In this document: piece by piece, positions 1-7,272 of the stretch
Position numbering within the stretch: the stretch's first letter is position 1
Layout: each line of letters opens with the position of its first letter
Assembly (NCBI GenBank): GCA_023443145.1
Contig: JAEZVS010000088.1
Location: forward strand, 1 to 15,424
DNA from: Bacillota bacterium
GTDB taxonomy: Bacteria > Bacillota > Peptococcia > Peptococcales > Peptococcaceae
Reading direction: 5' to 3'
DNA length: 15,424 nucleotides
The notes under the pieces: generated by a model
The model's database searches: none
What the model was told of the DNA's origin: nothing
What the model saw: the letters and a program-made list of their open reading frames with translations, nothing else
Translations under genes and position numbers: made by a program

Positions 1-60
1 GATTATGGAAGGTGTGTTGTGCTAGGATGACAAGAAAGACACAAAAATGGAGGGTTTCCA

Positions 61-1272
61 ATGAAATATATCGTTTTTCTGGGCGACGGCATGGCAGATT
101 ATCCGGTGCCAATCTTAGATGGCAAAACGCCTTTGGAAGTGGCGCACACCCCTTATTTTGACCAATTGGCGCAAAAAGGTGAAGTGGGTATGGTTCAGAC
201 CATTCCGGAAGGCATGGCGCCCGGCTCCGATGTGGCCAACTTGGGCGTGATGGGCTATGACCCGGCCCGATATTACAGCGGCCGTTCTCCGCTGGAAGCG
301 GTGAGTATGGGCGTGCCGATGGATGAAGGTGATATTGCCTATCGCATGAATCTGATCACTGTTGAAGGAAAAGGCCCTTTGGCTGAACGCACGATTGTGG
401 ATCATTCAGCAGGCGAAATCACCACCGAAGAAGCCCGCGAGCTGGTTTTAGCCCTGCAAGAAGGACTGGATTTGGAAGGCGCCGAACTTTATGCCGGGGT
501 CAGCTACCGCCATTGTCTCATTATTCGCGGGGGCGAAACAGGAGCTGAACTCACGCCGCCTCATGATGAGGTGGGCAAAGTGGCGGGGCCTTTCTTACCG
601 AAAGGGCAAAACAGCGCACTGCTGCGGCGTCTCATGGAAGCATCTCAAGACATCTTAGCGCATCATCCGGTGAATGAAAAACGCAAAGCGGAAGGCAAAA
701 ATCCGGCCAATTGCTGCTGGTTTTGGGGTGAGGGAACCAAGCCGGCGTTGACCTCTTTCCAAAGCCTATATGGCTTGTCAGGCGGCGTCATCAGTGCCGT
801 GGATCTATTAAAAGGATCTGCTTTATGTGCAGGTCTCGCAGCGCCGGAGGTGGAAGGCGCCACCGGCACGCTCCATACCAACTATCAAGGCAAGTTGGAC
901 GCGGCGCTGGCCATTTTAGAAGATGAAGACTATGTTTACATGCACTTTGAAGGACCGGATGAATGCGGCCATCAGGGCAATGCACAAGATAAGATTAAAT
1001 CCATCGAGTATTTGGATGAACGTGTCTTAAAGCCTCTTTTGGAGGCATTGGAAGCCCGTGGCTGGGATTATGAAATTTTGCTTTTGCCCGATCATGCCAC
1101 GCCCATTGTGGAGCGCACGCACACATCGGACGCGGTGCCCTATGTGCTCTATCACAGCAAAAAAGAACTTTTGCCCCACGCTGAAGGTTATACCGAAGCC
1201 TTGGCGCGCGCCACCGGGCAGTTTGTGCCGGCAGCCCATACCTTAACCCGGCGCATGCTTGATTTGGCTTGA
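61..1272 (+). CDS. apgM: Cofactor-independent phosphoglycerate mutase (ApgM type)
   Basis: The predicted enzyme interconverts 3- and 2-phosphoglycerate in glycolysis without 2,3-bisphosphoglycerate, using two divalent metals. The 403-residue protein has the usual length of the archaeal-type branch of the alkaline phosphatase superfamily. Visible motifs are the N-terminal metal site GDGMADYP (residues 8-15), the nucleophile motif GSDVANLGVMGYDP with Ser56, the metal-binding HFEGPDECGHQGN (295-307), PDHATP (343-348) and RTHTSD (352-357). All expected catalytic positions are present. The ATG at 61 follows GGAGG at 49-53 with 7 nt spacing. A weak extended -10, TGCTAGGAT at 20-28, may be its promoter, but the -35 would lie outside the window. 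It appears monocistronic, because a strong terminator follows. Function is inferred from motifs and is close to certain; the name apgM separates it from the larger gpmI type. Confidence 0.95.
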   Translation: MKYIVFLGDGMADYPVPILDGKTPLEVAHTPYFDQLAQKGEVGMVQTIPEGMAPGSDVANLGVMGYDPARYYSGRSPLEAVSMGVPMDEGDIAYRMNLITVEGKGPLAERTIVDHSAGEITTEEARELVLALQEGLDLEGAELYAGVSYRHCLIIRGGETGAELTPPHDEVGKVAGPFLPKGQNSALLRRLMEASQDILAHHPVNEKRKAEGKNPANCCWFWGEGTKPALTSFQSLYGLSGGVISAVDLLKGSALCAGLAAPEVEGATGTLHTNYQGKLDAALAILEDEDYVYMHFEGPDECGHQGNAQDKIKSIEYLDERVLKPLLEALEARGWDYEILLLPDHATPIVERTHTSDAVPYVLYHSKKELLPHAEGYTEALARATGQFVPAAHTLTRRMLDLA

Positions 1273-1309
1273 TTTCCCTTCCAGACAACACCATTAATGA
1301 GGATATATG

Positions 1310-1354
1310 AAACGCAACCGCTTCCATGCTTTTGGGAAGCGGTTGCGTTTTTTT
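1310..1354 (+). terminator. Rho-independent terminator after apgM
   Basis: A perfect 16-bp stem (1310-1325 with 1335-1350) has a 9-nt loop, and its 3' arm runs into a T-run at 1348-1354. It lies between convergent apgM (+) and frnE (-). The minus-strand side has only a short T stretch, so it should stop apgM transcripts efficiently and frnE transcripts less well. Confidence 0.9.
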
Positions 1355-1991
1355 ATTTTTCCTGAGCCAAAGCTTCTTTCAGTGCTTTTTCCAGCTGAGC
1401 CCGGCTCACCACGCCAATGACGTCAAAACCGCCATTGAAAGTGAAATGGGGAATAAGGTCAATGTCTTTTTCTGCAGATTCGGCATCGTCTTCAAAAATG
1501 CGGTCCATATAGCGGTTGCTTTCCAAGACGGCACGGGCAGCGTCTGTGTCTAAATCCAGTTCTTTTATAAACGCCAACAGTAAGTTGTGGTCGGATATAT
1601 CCAGATTTTCCACAAAATGGGCATGGTAAATGCATTCAGAAAGCTCCTGCCCTTTGCCTTGTTCTTCAGCCCAGAGCGTGAGACGATGACAGTCCATGGT
1701 GGCTACGTCACGCATGCCTTCTAAATTGTAGCTGAGACCGGCATCAGCGGCCAAACGATTGATACGGGCGTACGTTTTTTTTAGATGTTCTTTCTGTTCG
1801 TTGGTGACCAAGTTCAAACCTTCCACAAAGGTACGCTCAGGATGGCTTACCTTGCCGGGCTCCAACTGAAAGACGCGATGATGAATGGTCACCTGTTCGG
1901 ATATATTGAGGGCGTTGAGTGCGTTCATCAGATGACGTTTGCCAATGTAGCAGTAGGGGCAGGCATAGTCGGTCCAAAAATGTATGATCAT
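1353..1991 (-). CDS. FrnE/DsbA-family thiol oxidoreductase
   Basis: This is a 212-residue thioredoxin-fold protein of the DsbA/FrnE group, which exchanges disulfides or isomerises substrates in the cytoplasm. Near the N terminus is the redox motif CPYC (residues 11-14) followed by YIGKRH; FrnE relatives more often have CPWCYIGK. The helical insertion occupies the middle, and the cis-proline loop is LIPHFTFNG with Pro181. No signal peptide or lipobox is visible, so a cytoplasmic location is likely. The ATG at 1991 is preceded by TAAGGAG at normal spacing and the next residues are the first beta strand, which supports this start. It is the last gene of the rqcH-rlmH-frnE minus-strand operon, 11 nt after rlmH. 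Its physiological substrate cannot be read from sequence. 2-hydroxychromene-2-carboxylate isomerase is a related fold but lacks this CXXC, so I disfavour it. Confidence 0.85.
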   Translation of the reverse strand: MIIHFWTDYACPYCYIGKRHLMNALNALNISEQVTIHHRVFQLEPGKVSHPERTFVEGLNLVTNEQKEHLKKTYARINRLAADAGLSYNLEGMRDVATMDCHRLTLWAEEQGKGQELSECIYHAHFVENLDISDHNLLLAFIKELDLDTDAARAVLESNRYMDRIFEDDAESAEKDIDLIPHFTFNGGFDVIGVVSRAQLEKALKEALAQEK

Positions 1992-2002
1992 ATATGGTCT
2001 CC

Positions 2003-2482
2003 TTACTTGTGATAGGGTTCATTGTGTGAAATACGTGCTGTGCGATAAAGTTGCTCTAAAAAAATGACGCGCATGAGCTGATGAGGAAAAGTGAGGTCGG
2101 AAAAAGACCAGCATTCATCAGCTTGAGTCAGCAGTGTGGGGGACAACCCGTTGGATCCGCCGATGAGTACGGTGAGATGGGTGTGCCCCCGGCTTTCCAA
2201 CCGCTCCAAATGACGAGAGAGGCCCGGAGAATCGTAGCGTTTGCCATCAATGGCCAGACAAATCAGGTGGCTCTGAGGATGGATTTTTTTACGAATGCGT
2301 TCGGCTTCTATTTCTAATAGGGCTTTGAAGGCCGCATCGGTTTTTTGTAGCGGATCTTTTTCATCGGCAACTTCAGTAATGGTCAGGCGGTGATAGCGCA
2401 ATAATCGTTTTTCATATTCGCGGCTGGCGCGGCGCCAATAATCCTCTTTCAGCTGTCCCACTGCAATCAAGTGAATGAACAT
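2003..2482 (-). CDS. rlmH: 23S rRNA (pseudouridine1915-N3)-methyltransferase RlmH
   Basis: RlmH is a SPOUT methyltransferase that uses S-adenosylmethionine to methylate pseudouridine 1915 in helix 69 of 23S rRNA on assembled 70S ribosomes. At 159 residues the length equals the family norm. Visible are the N-terminal strand IHLIAVGQLKEDYW (3-16), the knot SAM-binding loop LIGGSNGLS (106-114) and the C-terminal signature from HQLMR (134-138) to NEPYHK at the very end, which contributes to substrate and SAM contacts. The ATG at 2482 has AGGAGG just upstream and overlaps the 3' end of rqcH by 16 nt, implying translational coupling. It shares a transcript with rqcH and frnE, so it sits with another large-subunit factor. 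Confidence 0.96.
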   Translation of the reverse strand: MFIHLIAVGQLKEDYWRRASREYEKRLLRYHRLTITEVADEKDPLQKTDAAFKALLEIEAERIRKKIHPQSHLICLAIDGKRYDSPGLSRHLERLESRGHTHLTVLIGGSNGLSPTLLTQADECWSFSDLTFPHQLMRVIFLEQLYRTARISHNEPYHK

Positions 2483-4266
2483 GATGCCTCCTCAGAATGG
2501 GGGGCGTTCAGCAGTTTTGCCACTTCGCCGGCATCGGGGGTCACGTAAACTGTGCGCTGGTCGGTGTAAATAACCATGCCTGGACGGGCACCGTTGGGTT
2601 TATGCACAAATTTTTTATAGGTGACGTCTACAGGCACCTGAGCGCTGTTGCGTCCTTTGGAAAACCAGGCGGCCAAAAGGGCGGCTTTTTCAACAACGTG
2701 ATCCGGGAAATCGGTGTTGTGTTGGTGGCGAATGATCACATGGGCGCCGTGAATGTCTTTGGTATGAAGCCACAGATCACTGCCTCGGGACATTTTCAAG
2801 GTGAGCTGATCATTTTGGCGATTGTTTCTCCCCACAAAAATATCGAAAGTATCAAAGACCACGTGTAGCGGTTGGCTGGGCGTATCTTTGGCGTCTTTTT
2901 TCGAGGGGGCTTTGTCGCGGCGTTTTAAATATCCGGCGTCTTCCAGCTCCAGACGGATTTCTTTTAAATCATCTAAGTTATCCGCCTGATCCAGGCTTAG
3001 GGCCACACTTTCCAAATAACGCAGTTCTTCTTCGGTGCGCCGGGCTTGCTCTTCTGCTTTTTGTGCGCCGTTTTTGGCTTTATTATATTTTTTAAAGTAT
3101 TGCTGTGCGTTTTCATTTGGGGTCTTAGAGGCATCCATGGGAATGGTCATCGGTGTCTGGTCGGGATCATAGAAATTAGTCACCACGGCTTCCGGTCCCT
3201 GACGGAGGCGATATAGATTGGCTGTGAGCAGCTCTCCGTAAATGCGCAGAGGCTCGCACGATTCGGCTTCGTAAATTTTGTCCAATTGGTGCCCCAATTT
3301 CTTTTGACAACGATTCAGCTCTTGCTGAAGAGAGGCGGTCAGATTGTGCTTTTTTTGCTGAAACTTTTCTTGCGCCTCCTTCAGGTCGTAGTAGCGCTCC
3401 AGGAGCACGCTCATGGTGGTTTGTGGATGATTGCGTTCGCCGTAACCGGCCAGCGGAAAAGGGGCAAAGCCTAAAATGTCCGGGCCGTCTTTCAAAAGGG
3501 TGGGCGCCCAGTCGCCTTGATGGATGCGTCTGCGCAAACCGGCAATGGCTTCTGTGAGACGTTCATAATCCAATGCACCCAAGGTGGCATTGGTGGCATC
3601 CGCATCCAAACCGGCAGCGTCTAAAAGATGGCGCACTGTTTGCGGCCCAACCCCGGCCAGTTTCTCTAAAAGAATTTTTTTGAGTGCGCGGGTCTCCGGT
3701 TCAGCTAAAATGGCGGCTATCAAGGCCTCATCATTTAATTGATCGATGGATATTTTGTCCTGTTCCGGTGGCGGAACATAAGGGAGTCCCGGCAAAATTT
3801 GGCGATAACGGTTGGTAGAACGCCCAATGCGGCGCATTGCATCTAAAATGATACCATCTTCATCCAACAAAAGCACATTGCTGGATTTGCCCATCAACTC
3901 GGCCAGCATTATACGGGTGACCGGTTCTCCAATCTCATTTCTGGCAGCAAAAGTGATTTCAATGATGCGCTCCCAATCCACTTGACGAACGGACTGAATT
4001 GTGGCGCCGGACAGATGTTTGCGAAGCACCATCAAAAACATCGGCGGCTCTTTTAGAGAAGGGGGACGCATGTGGGTGAGACAAAGACGGGTATTCTGAG
4101 CATTGACAGATCCCAAGAGCATGAAGGTTTCTTTTTGGCGGTGCAGCTGAAAAAGTACCGATTGTGTAGAGGGTTGAATGATTTTATCAACGCGCGCGCC
4201 CGGTAGGGCGTGTTGCAATTCTTCGGCCAGTGCGCGAATGGCCATTCCATCCAGAGACAAAGACAT
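2467..4266 (-). CDS. rqcH: NFACT-family ribosome quality control protein RqcH
   Basis: RqcH (NEMF/Rqc2 homologue, older names YloA/FbpA) binds 50S subunits carrying stalled nascent chains and recruits tRNA-Ala to add alanine tails that mark the chains for degradation. The 599-residue protein shows the NFACT-N domain (about 1-185, with DG near the N terminus, PPMFLMVLRKHL at 74-85 and RNEIGE at 109-114), a helix-hairpin-helix region (about 195-250), a long coiled coil (about 285-440) and the NFACT-R domain (about 466-580, including FVGRNNRQND and LWLHTKDIHGAHVII). The ATG at 4266 is chosen because GAAAGGA precedes it directly and the promoter -10 lies at 4290-4285. An upstream in-frame ATG at 4299 would fall outside that transcript. 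The usual Asp-Arg pair needed for tailing reads Glu-Arg (99-100), a conservative change. It is the first gene of the rqcH-rlmH-frnE operon. Confidence 0.95.
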   Translation of the reverse strand: MSLSLDGMAIRALAEELQHALPGARVDKIIQPSTQSVLFQLHRQKETFMLLGSVNAQNTRLCLTHMRPPSLKEPPMFLMVLRKHLSGATIQSVRQVDWERIIEITFAARNEIGEPVTRIMLAELMGKSSNVLLLDEDGIILDAMRRIGRSTNRYRQILPGLPYVPPPEQDKISIDQLNDEALIAAILAEPETRALKKILLEKLAGVGPQTVRHLLDAAGLDADATNATLGALDYERLTEAIAGLRRRIHQGDWAPTLLKDGPDILGFAPFPLAGYGERNHPQTTMSVLLERYYDLKEAQEKFQQKKHNLTASLQQELNRCQKKLGHQLDKIYEAESCEPLRIYGELLTANLYRLRQGPEAVVTNFYDPDQTPMTIPMDASKTPNENAQQYFKKYNKAKNGAQKAEEQARRTEEELRYLESVALSLDQADNLDDLKEIRLELEDAGYLKRRDKAPSKKDAKDTPSQPLHVVFDTFDIFVGRNNRQNDQLTLKMSRGSDLWLHTKDIHGAHVIIRHQHNTDFPDHVVEKAALLAAWFSKGRNSAQVPVDVTYKKFVHKPNGARPGMVIYTDQRTVYVTPDAGEVAKLLNAPHSEEASCSFT

Positions 4267-4284
4267 CAATCCTTTCTGATCATC

Positions 4285-4293
4285 AGTATACCA
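4285..4293 (-). promoter_or_regulatory. Extended -10 promoter of rqcH operon
   Basis: Reading the minus strand, TGGTATACT forms an extended -10 (TG, one base, TATACT). There is no convincing -35 hexamer at 16-18 nt, which is typical of extended -10 promoters. Predicted transcription start near 4278 leaves a leader of only about 12 nt that just includes the rqcH ribosome binding site. It is divergent from the zapA promoter about 60 bp away. Confidence 0.5.
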
Positions 4294-4326
4294 CAACACA
4301 AACTCTTTATAGGTGGGAATTCACTA

Positions 4327-4356
4327 ATGACGGCCGATAAGCGGTTGTGATATAAT
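4327..4356 (+). promoter_or_regulatory. Promoter of the zapA-der-gpsA operon
   Basis: An extended -10, TGATATAAT at 4348-4356, is a consensus match. A partial -35, ATGACG at 4327-4332 (4 of 6 to TTGACA), lies 18 nt upstream. The predicted start near 4363 is about 30 nt ahead of the zapA GTG. No terminator or other strong promoter is evident until after gpsA, so this likely drives five genes. Confidence 0.7.
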
Positions 4357-4373
4357 CGATATATGTTATCGAT
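4355..4373. promoter_or_regulatory. Operator-like inverted repeat at the zapA promoter
   Basis: A perfect 7-bp inverted repeat, ATCGATA-TATGT-TATCGAT, overlaps the last bases of the -10 box and covers the predicted transcription start. Because part of it lies upstream of the start, it fits a protein-binding operator better than an RNA hairpin. No regulator gene is in the window. Observed: the symmetry. Inferred: repression by occlusion. Confidence 0.4.
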
Positions 4374-4394
4374 CTGTCGAAAGGAGCGATCTCT

Positions 4395-4679
4395 GTGCCG
4401 AAAACCAAAGCGTATAATATTTACGGAAGAACGTTTCATCTTTTATCGGAAAACGATGACAGTTGTGTGAAAGCGGTGGTTGAAAAGCTCAACGACGAAA
4501 TGCATACCGTTGCCAAGGCATCGCGCGGCCGCTCTTATATGGATGTGTTGCTTTTGGCGGCACTTAATATGACAGAAGCGTTGCTGTTAAAAGACAAAGA
4601 GATCAACATGCTTGAGGACGTTATTGACAATGGAGGATTCGGTGACGGCCCGGACAATTATCATATGAATGGAGACTGA
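4395..4679 (+). CDS. zapA: Cell division protein ZapA
   Basis: ZapA binds FtsZ protofilaments and promotes their bundling in the Z ring. The 94-residue protein shows the family pattern: an N-terminal strand pair with NIYGRTFHLLSENDD (8-22), a helix with KLNDEM, and the long helix MDVLLLAALNMTEALLLKDKE that mediates coiled-coil dimerisation. It starts with GTG at 4395, supported by AAGGAG at 4381-4386 with 8 nt spacing. It is the first gene of a five-gene operon, and the next gene begins 2 nt after its stop. The small size and low family conservation leave slight doubt, but the AALN core is characteristic. Confidence 0.85.
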   Translation: MPKTKAYNIYGRTFHLLSENDDSCVKAVVEKLNDEMHTVAKASRGRSYMDVLLLAALNMTEALLLKDKEINMLEDVIDNGGFGDGPDNYHMNGD

Positions 4680-4681
4680 GA

Positions 4682-5917
4682 ATGGACAAACAATACATCA
4701 TTGATGCAATCAAATCTTATGAAAGTGATCATGCCGATTTTTCATTGAGCGTGACAATCGGCCATGTGCTGGTGCACCATAAAACTTTAGAAGCCTTGCC
4801 TTACGAAGGCGAATTGGGTGTTAAAAGCCTGCTCGACTATTTGGTGCGCTTAAATTGGGAACCGATTGTTTCCGAAGACGGTGTGTTGGTGGGTGTGAAA
4901 AAAGATAAAGAAGAAGTGCACTTAGGTGCCGGCGCCCAGATCAACTGGCAGTATCGGCATTTTATTCACATCAATGAGTTGGAACAGGCCTATTTGGGCT
5001 TTGTAGAACTGCTCTTTGAAGAACTGAAGCGACGGGAAGAAATTCTTTTGGCCACCGGTCATCAACCGGTGACGCCGGTTGATCAAATTCAGCCGCTGCC
5101 CACGCAAGATACGGCGAGACTTTTAGACTATGCTCAAGGAAACAACGGGCTTAAAGAATATTTGCTTTCTTCAGCCACTATGGCAGTGAGCATGCAGTTT
5201 GCCCATTCGGATAATTTCCAAAAGCGCATGCAGTCGGCTTATATTATTCAACCGGCCTTGGCCGCCCTTTTTGACAATGTATCCTGGATCAATGGCCGGC
5301 CCAATGATCGCTTGCTTTATAACTTGAATTGCTTGGCTGAGGCGCCGGATCATTATTATAAACTGGCCGGGGCTTTGGATGATACGTTTAAATATCAGGA
5401 ATTTGCCGACTTTTTAGCCGAGGCGCCGGCGATTGTGCACGGTGAAGGGCCTGTGGATCAAACCATCGGTGCATGTTACGAGGGGCGTGCATTTACTAAA
5501 GAAGACCTTGTCCGACATATGTCGCTTTTGCGCGCCGATCTCACCTTCACCGACGACGGTGTGGCATTAGCGAATATAGACAGCGTGCCATATCCTCTGA
5601 ATATGGCCTATGTGCTCATGATCAAGGCGTTGCTTTATAATCCCGATCATATCACCGCTTTGGATAAAGTGCTGGAGGATATGAAGGACGAAAAACTGTT
5701 GTCCGCCCGGACAGATGCCCTTCAAAAAGGTTTGGACGGGAAACTGGGTGACGGCACCCTTTTCGATCTCATTAAAGATTTGTTCTTTATGATTATGCTG
5801 ACGGTCGAACCCACAGAGCAACATTATTTGCAACCCCTCAACAGTTTGCTCTTTAAAGGTGTGCACACCAAAGAAGTGGGCAAGCGACAGTTCCAAGCGA
5901 TTGTCGAGAATGAATAA
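4682..5917 (+). CDS. Glutamate-cysteine ligase-like protein, probable pseudoenzyme
   Basis: The 411-residue protein aligns by motif order with the GCS2 / plant-type glutamate-cysteine ligase family (GshA/EgtA/YbdK), including spacing and hydrophobic pattern: TGHQPVTPVDQI (125-136), a helix QSAYIIQPALAALFDNV, NGRPN (204-208) and DSVPYPLN (300-307). At the positions where the family has catalytic or ligand residues, this protein differs: the GIExEH motif reads SVTIGH (Glu to Thr25 and Gly27), LEPGxQxE reads LGAGAQIN (Glu to Gly82 and Asn88), the Gln/Asp strand reads ATMAVSMQF (Gln to Ala168), and IExRMxDSVP reads VALANIDSVP (Glu and Arg to Ala295 and Ala297). The frame is long, open and well translated (GGAG at 4671-4674), so it is not a decayed gene. 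I infer loss of ligase activity with the fold kept. Family membership is from memory of motifs. Its role is unknown; it lies between zapA and der in one operon. Confidence 0.7.
   Translation: MDKQYIIDAIKSYESDHADFSLSVTIGHVLVHHKTLEALPYEGELGVKSLLDYLVRLNWEPIVSEDGVLVGVKKDKEEVHLGAGAQINWQYRHFIHINELEQAYLGFVELLFEELKRREEILLATGHQPVTPVDQIQPLPTQDTARLLDYAQGNNGLKEYLLSSATMAVSMQFAHSDNFQKRMQSAYIIQPALAALFDNVSWINGRPNDRLLYNLNCLAEAPDHYYKLAGALDDTFKYQEFADFLAEAPAIVHGEGPVDQTIGACYEGRAFTKEDLVRHMSLLRADLTFTDDGVALANIDSVPYPLNMAYVLMIKALLYNPDHITALDKVLEDMKDEKLLSARTDALQKGLDGKLGDGTLFDLIKDLFFMIMLTVEPTEQHYLQPLNSLLFKGVHTKEVGKRQFQAIVENE
5053..5083 (+). repeat. Two overlapping alternative hairpins inside the GCL-like gene
   Basis: Stem A is CACCGGT / ACCGGTG (5053-5059 with 5065-5071, 5-nt loop). 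Stem B is ATCAACCGG / CCGGTTGAT (5061-5069 with 5075-5083, 5-nt loop). Both are perfect and share 5065-5069, so they cannot form together. They encode part of TGHQPVTPVDQI, a conserved-looking segment, so the symmetry may be a by-product of codon choice. Confidence 0.5.
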
Positions 5918-5949
5918 CCATCTTTTTTTGTAATAACCTGGGAGAAGAC

Positions 5950-7272
5950 ATGAATCCATTAGTTGCTATTGTGGGCCGAGCCAATGTGGGGAAGTCCACT
6001 TTGTTTAATCGATTGACGCAAACCCGTGCGGCCATCATTGAAGATGAACCGGGCGTGACCCGAGATCGTCTCTATCGGAGCGCCGAATGGGCCGGAAAAA
6101 CCTTTCGCCTGGTGGATACCGGCGGCATTGATGCGTTTTCGGATGACGACATCTTAACGCGGGTACGCAGCCAGGCTGAGTTGGCCATTGCCGAGGCCGA
6201 TCTCATCTTATTTTTGGTGGATTGCCAAACCGGCATTACCCAAGATGATGAAGTTATTGCGACCATTCTGCGCCACAGCCGCAAAAAGGTGATTTTGGTG
6301 GTGAATAAGGTACATCAATTTGATGATCTCACCGACACCTATGAGTTTTATAACTTGGGGATGGAAAATTTGATTCCCATCTCTGCCTTAGACGGAAAGA
6401 ATACCGGCGACTTGCTGGATATGGTTGTGCAGGAACTCTCTGAATTGCCTGAGGTCCATGATGAGCCTGATGATCGTCTGCATATTGCAGTGGTGGGGCG
6501 TCCGAATGTTGGAAAGTCGTCTCTGTGCAATGCCCTTCTGGGAGAAGAACGCACCATCGTGAGTGATGTTGCGGGCACCACACGCGATGCCATCGATTCC
6601 ACTTTCCGGTATCATGGTGAAGAATTTGTGATTGTAGATACTGCCGGTATGCGTAAACGTAAAAAAGTTGATGCCGGTACCGAGCGCTACAGTGTGGTGC
6701 GCAGCTTGCGAGCGGTGGAACGGGCCGATGTGGTCTTAATGGTTATCGATGCCGATGAGGGACTTATCGAACAAGACAAAAAAATTGTGGGATATGTCCA
6801 TGAACAGGGCAAAGGCATTATTGTGGTGGTCAACAAATGGGATCTTGTTGAAAAAGATCAGAATACCATGCACAAAATGGAAGAAAAAATTAAAGCAGAG
6901 CTTTTGTTCTTGTCTTATGCACCTTTGGTATTTGTGTCTGCACTTTACAAAGATCGCATTGGAAAAATTATGCCTGTGGTGCAGCAAGTGGCCGAAAATC
7001 GTCTCATGCGTATTTCCACCAGCCTTTTAAATGACATTATGCGCGAAGCGGTGCAAAAAAATCCGCCGCCTACAGATAAGGGCAAGCGTTTGAAGATTTT
7101 TTATGCCACGCAAACAGCGGTGGCACCGCCCACCTTCACACTCTTTGTAAACGATAAAGAGTTGATGCATTTTTCTTATTTGCGTTATCTGGAAAACCGT
7201 ATTCGCGATTATATTTCTTTTGAAGGCACGTCTTTAAAAATGGTGCTTCGCAATCGAAAAGAGGATGAGTGA
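5950..7272 (+). CDS. der: Ribosome biogenesis GTPase Der (EngA)
   Basis: Der has two tandem GTPase domains and a KH-like domain and is needed for 50S subunit maturation. At 440 residues it is full length. Domain 1 has GRANVGKST (9-17), DTGG (56-59), G4 NKVH (119-122) and SAL (145-147). Domain 2 has GRPNVGKSS (183-191), DTAGMRKRKKV (230-240), NKWD (295-298) and SAL (330-332). The KH domain is about 352-433 with PPPTDKGKRLKIFYATQ. The ATG at 5950 follows GGGAGAAG; the 32-nt gap after the GCL-like gene holds no terminator. The oddity is His122 where the guanine-specifying Asp of NKxD is expected in domain 1, one base (GAT to CAT) from normal. The gene order der-plsY-gpsA is typical of Firmicutes. 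The protein identity is certain. Confidence 0.98.
   Translation: MNPLVAIVGRANVGKSTLFNRLTQTRAAIIEDEPGVTRDRLYRSAEWAGKTFRLVDTGGIDAFSDDDILTRVRSQAELAIAEADLILFLVDCQTGITQDDEVIATILRHSRKKVILVVNKVHQFDDLTDTYEFYNLGMENLIPISALDGKNTGDLLDMVVQELSELPEVHDEPDDRLHIAVVGRPNVGKSSLCNALLGEERTIVSDVAGTTRDAIDSTFRYHGEEFVIVDTAGMRKRKKVDAGTERYSVVRSLRAVERADVVLMVIDADEGLIEQDKKIVGYVHEQGKGIIVVVNKWDLVEKDQNTMHKMEEKIKAELLFLSYAPLVFVSALYKDRIGKIMPVVQQVAENRLMRISTSLLNDIMREAVQKNPPPTDKGKRLKIFYATQTAVAPPTFTLFVNDKELMHFSYLRYLENRIRDYISFEGTSLKMVLRNRKEDE

Noticed and set aside
115..1327. Several antisense open frames across apgM
   Set aside because: They lack ribosome binding sites and recognisable domains and lie opposite a well-supported gene.
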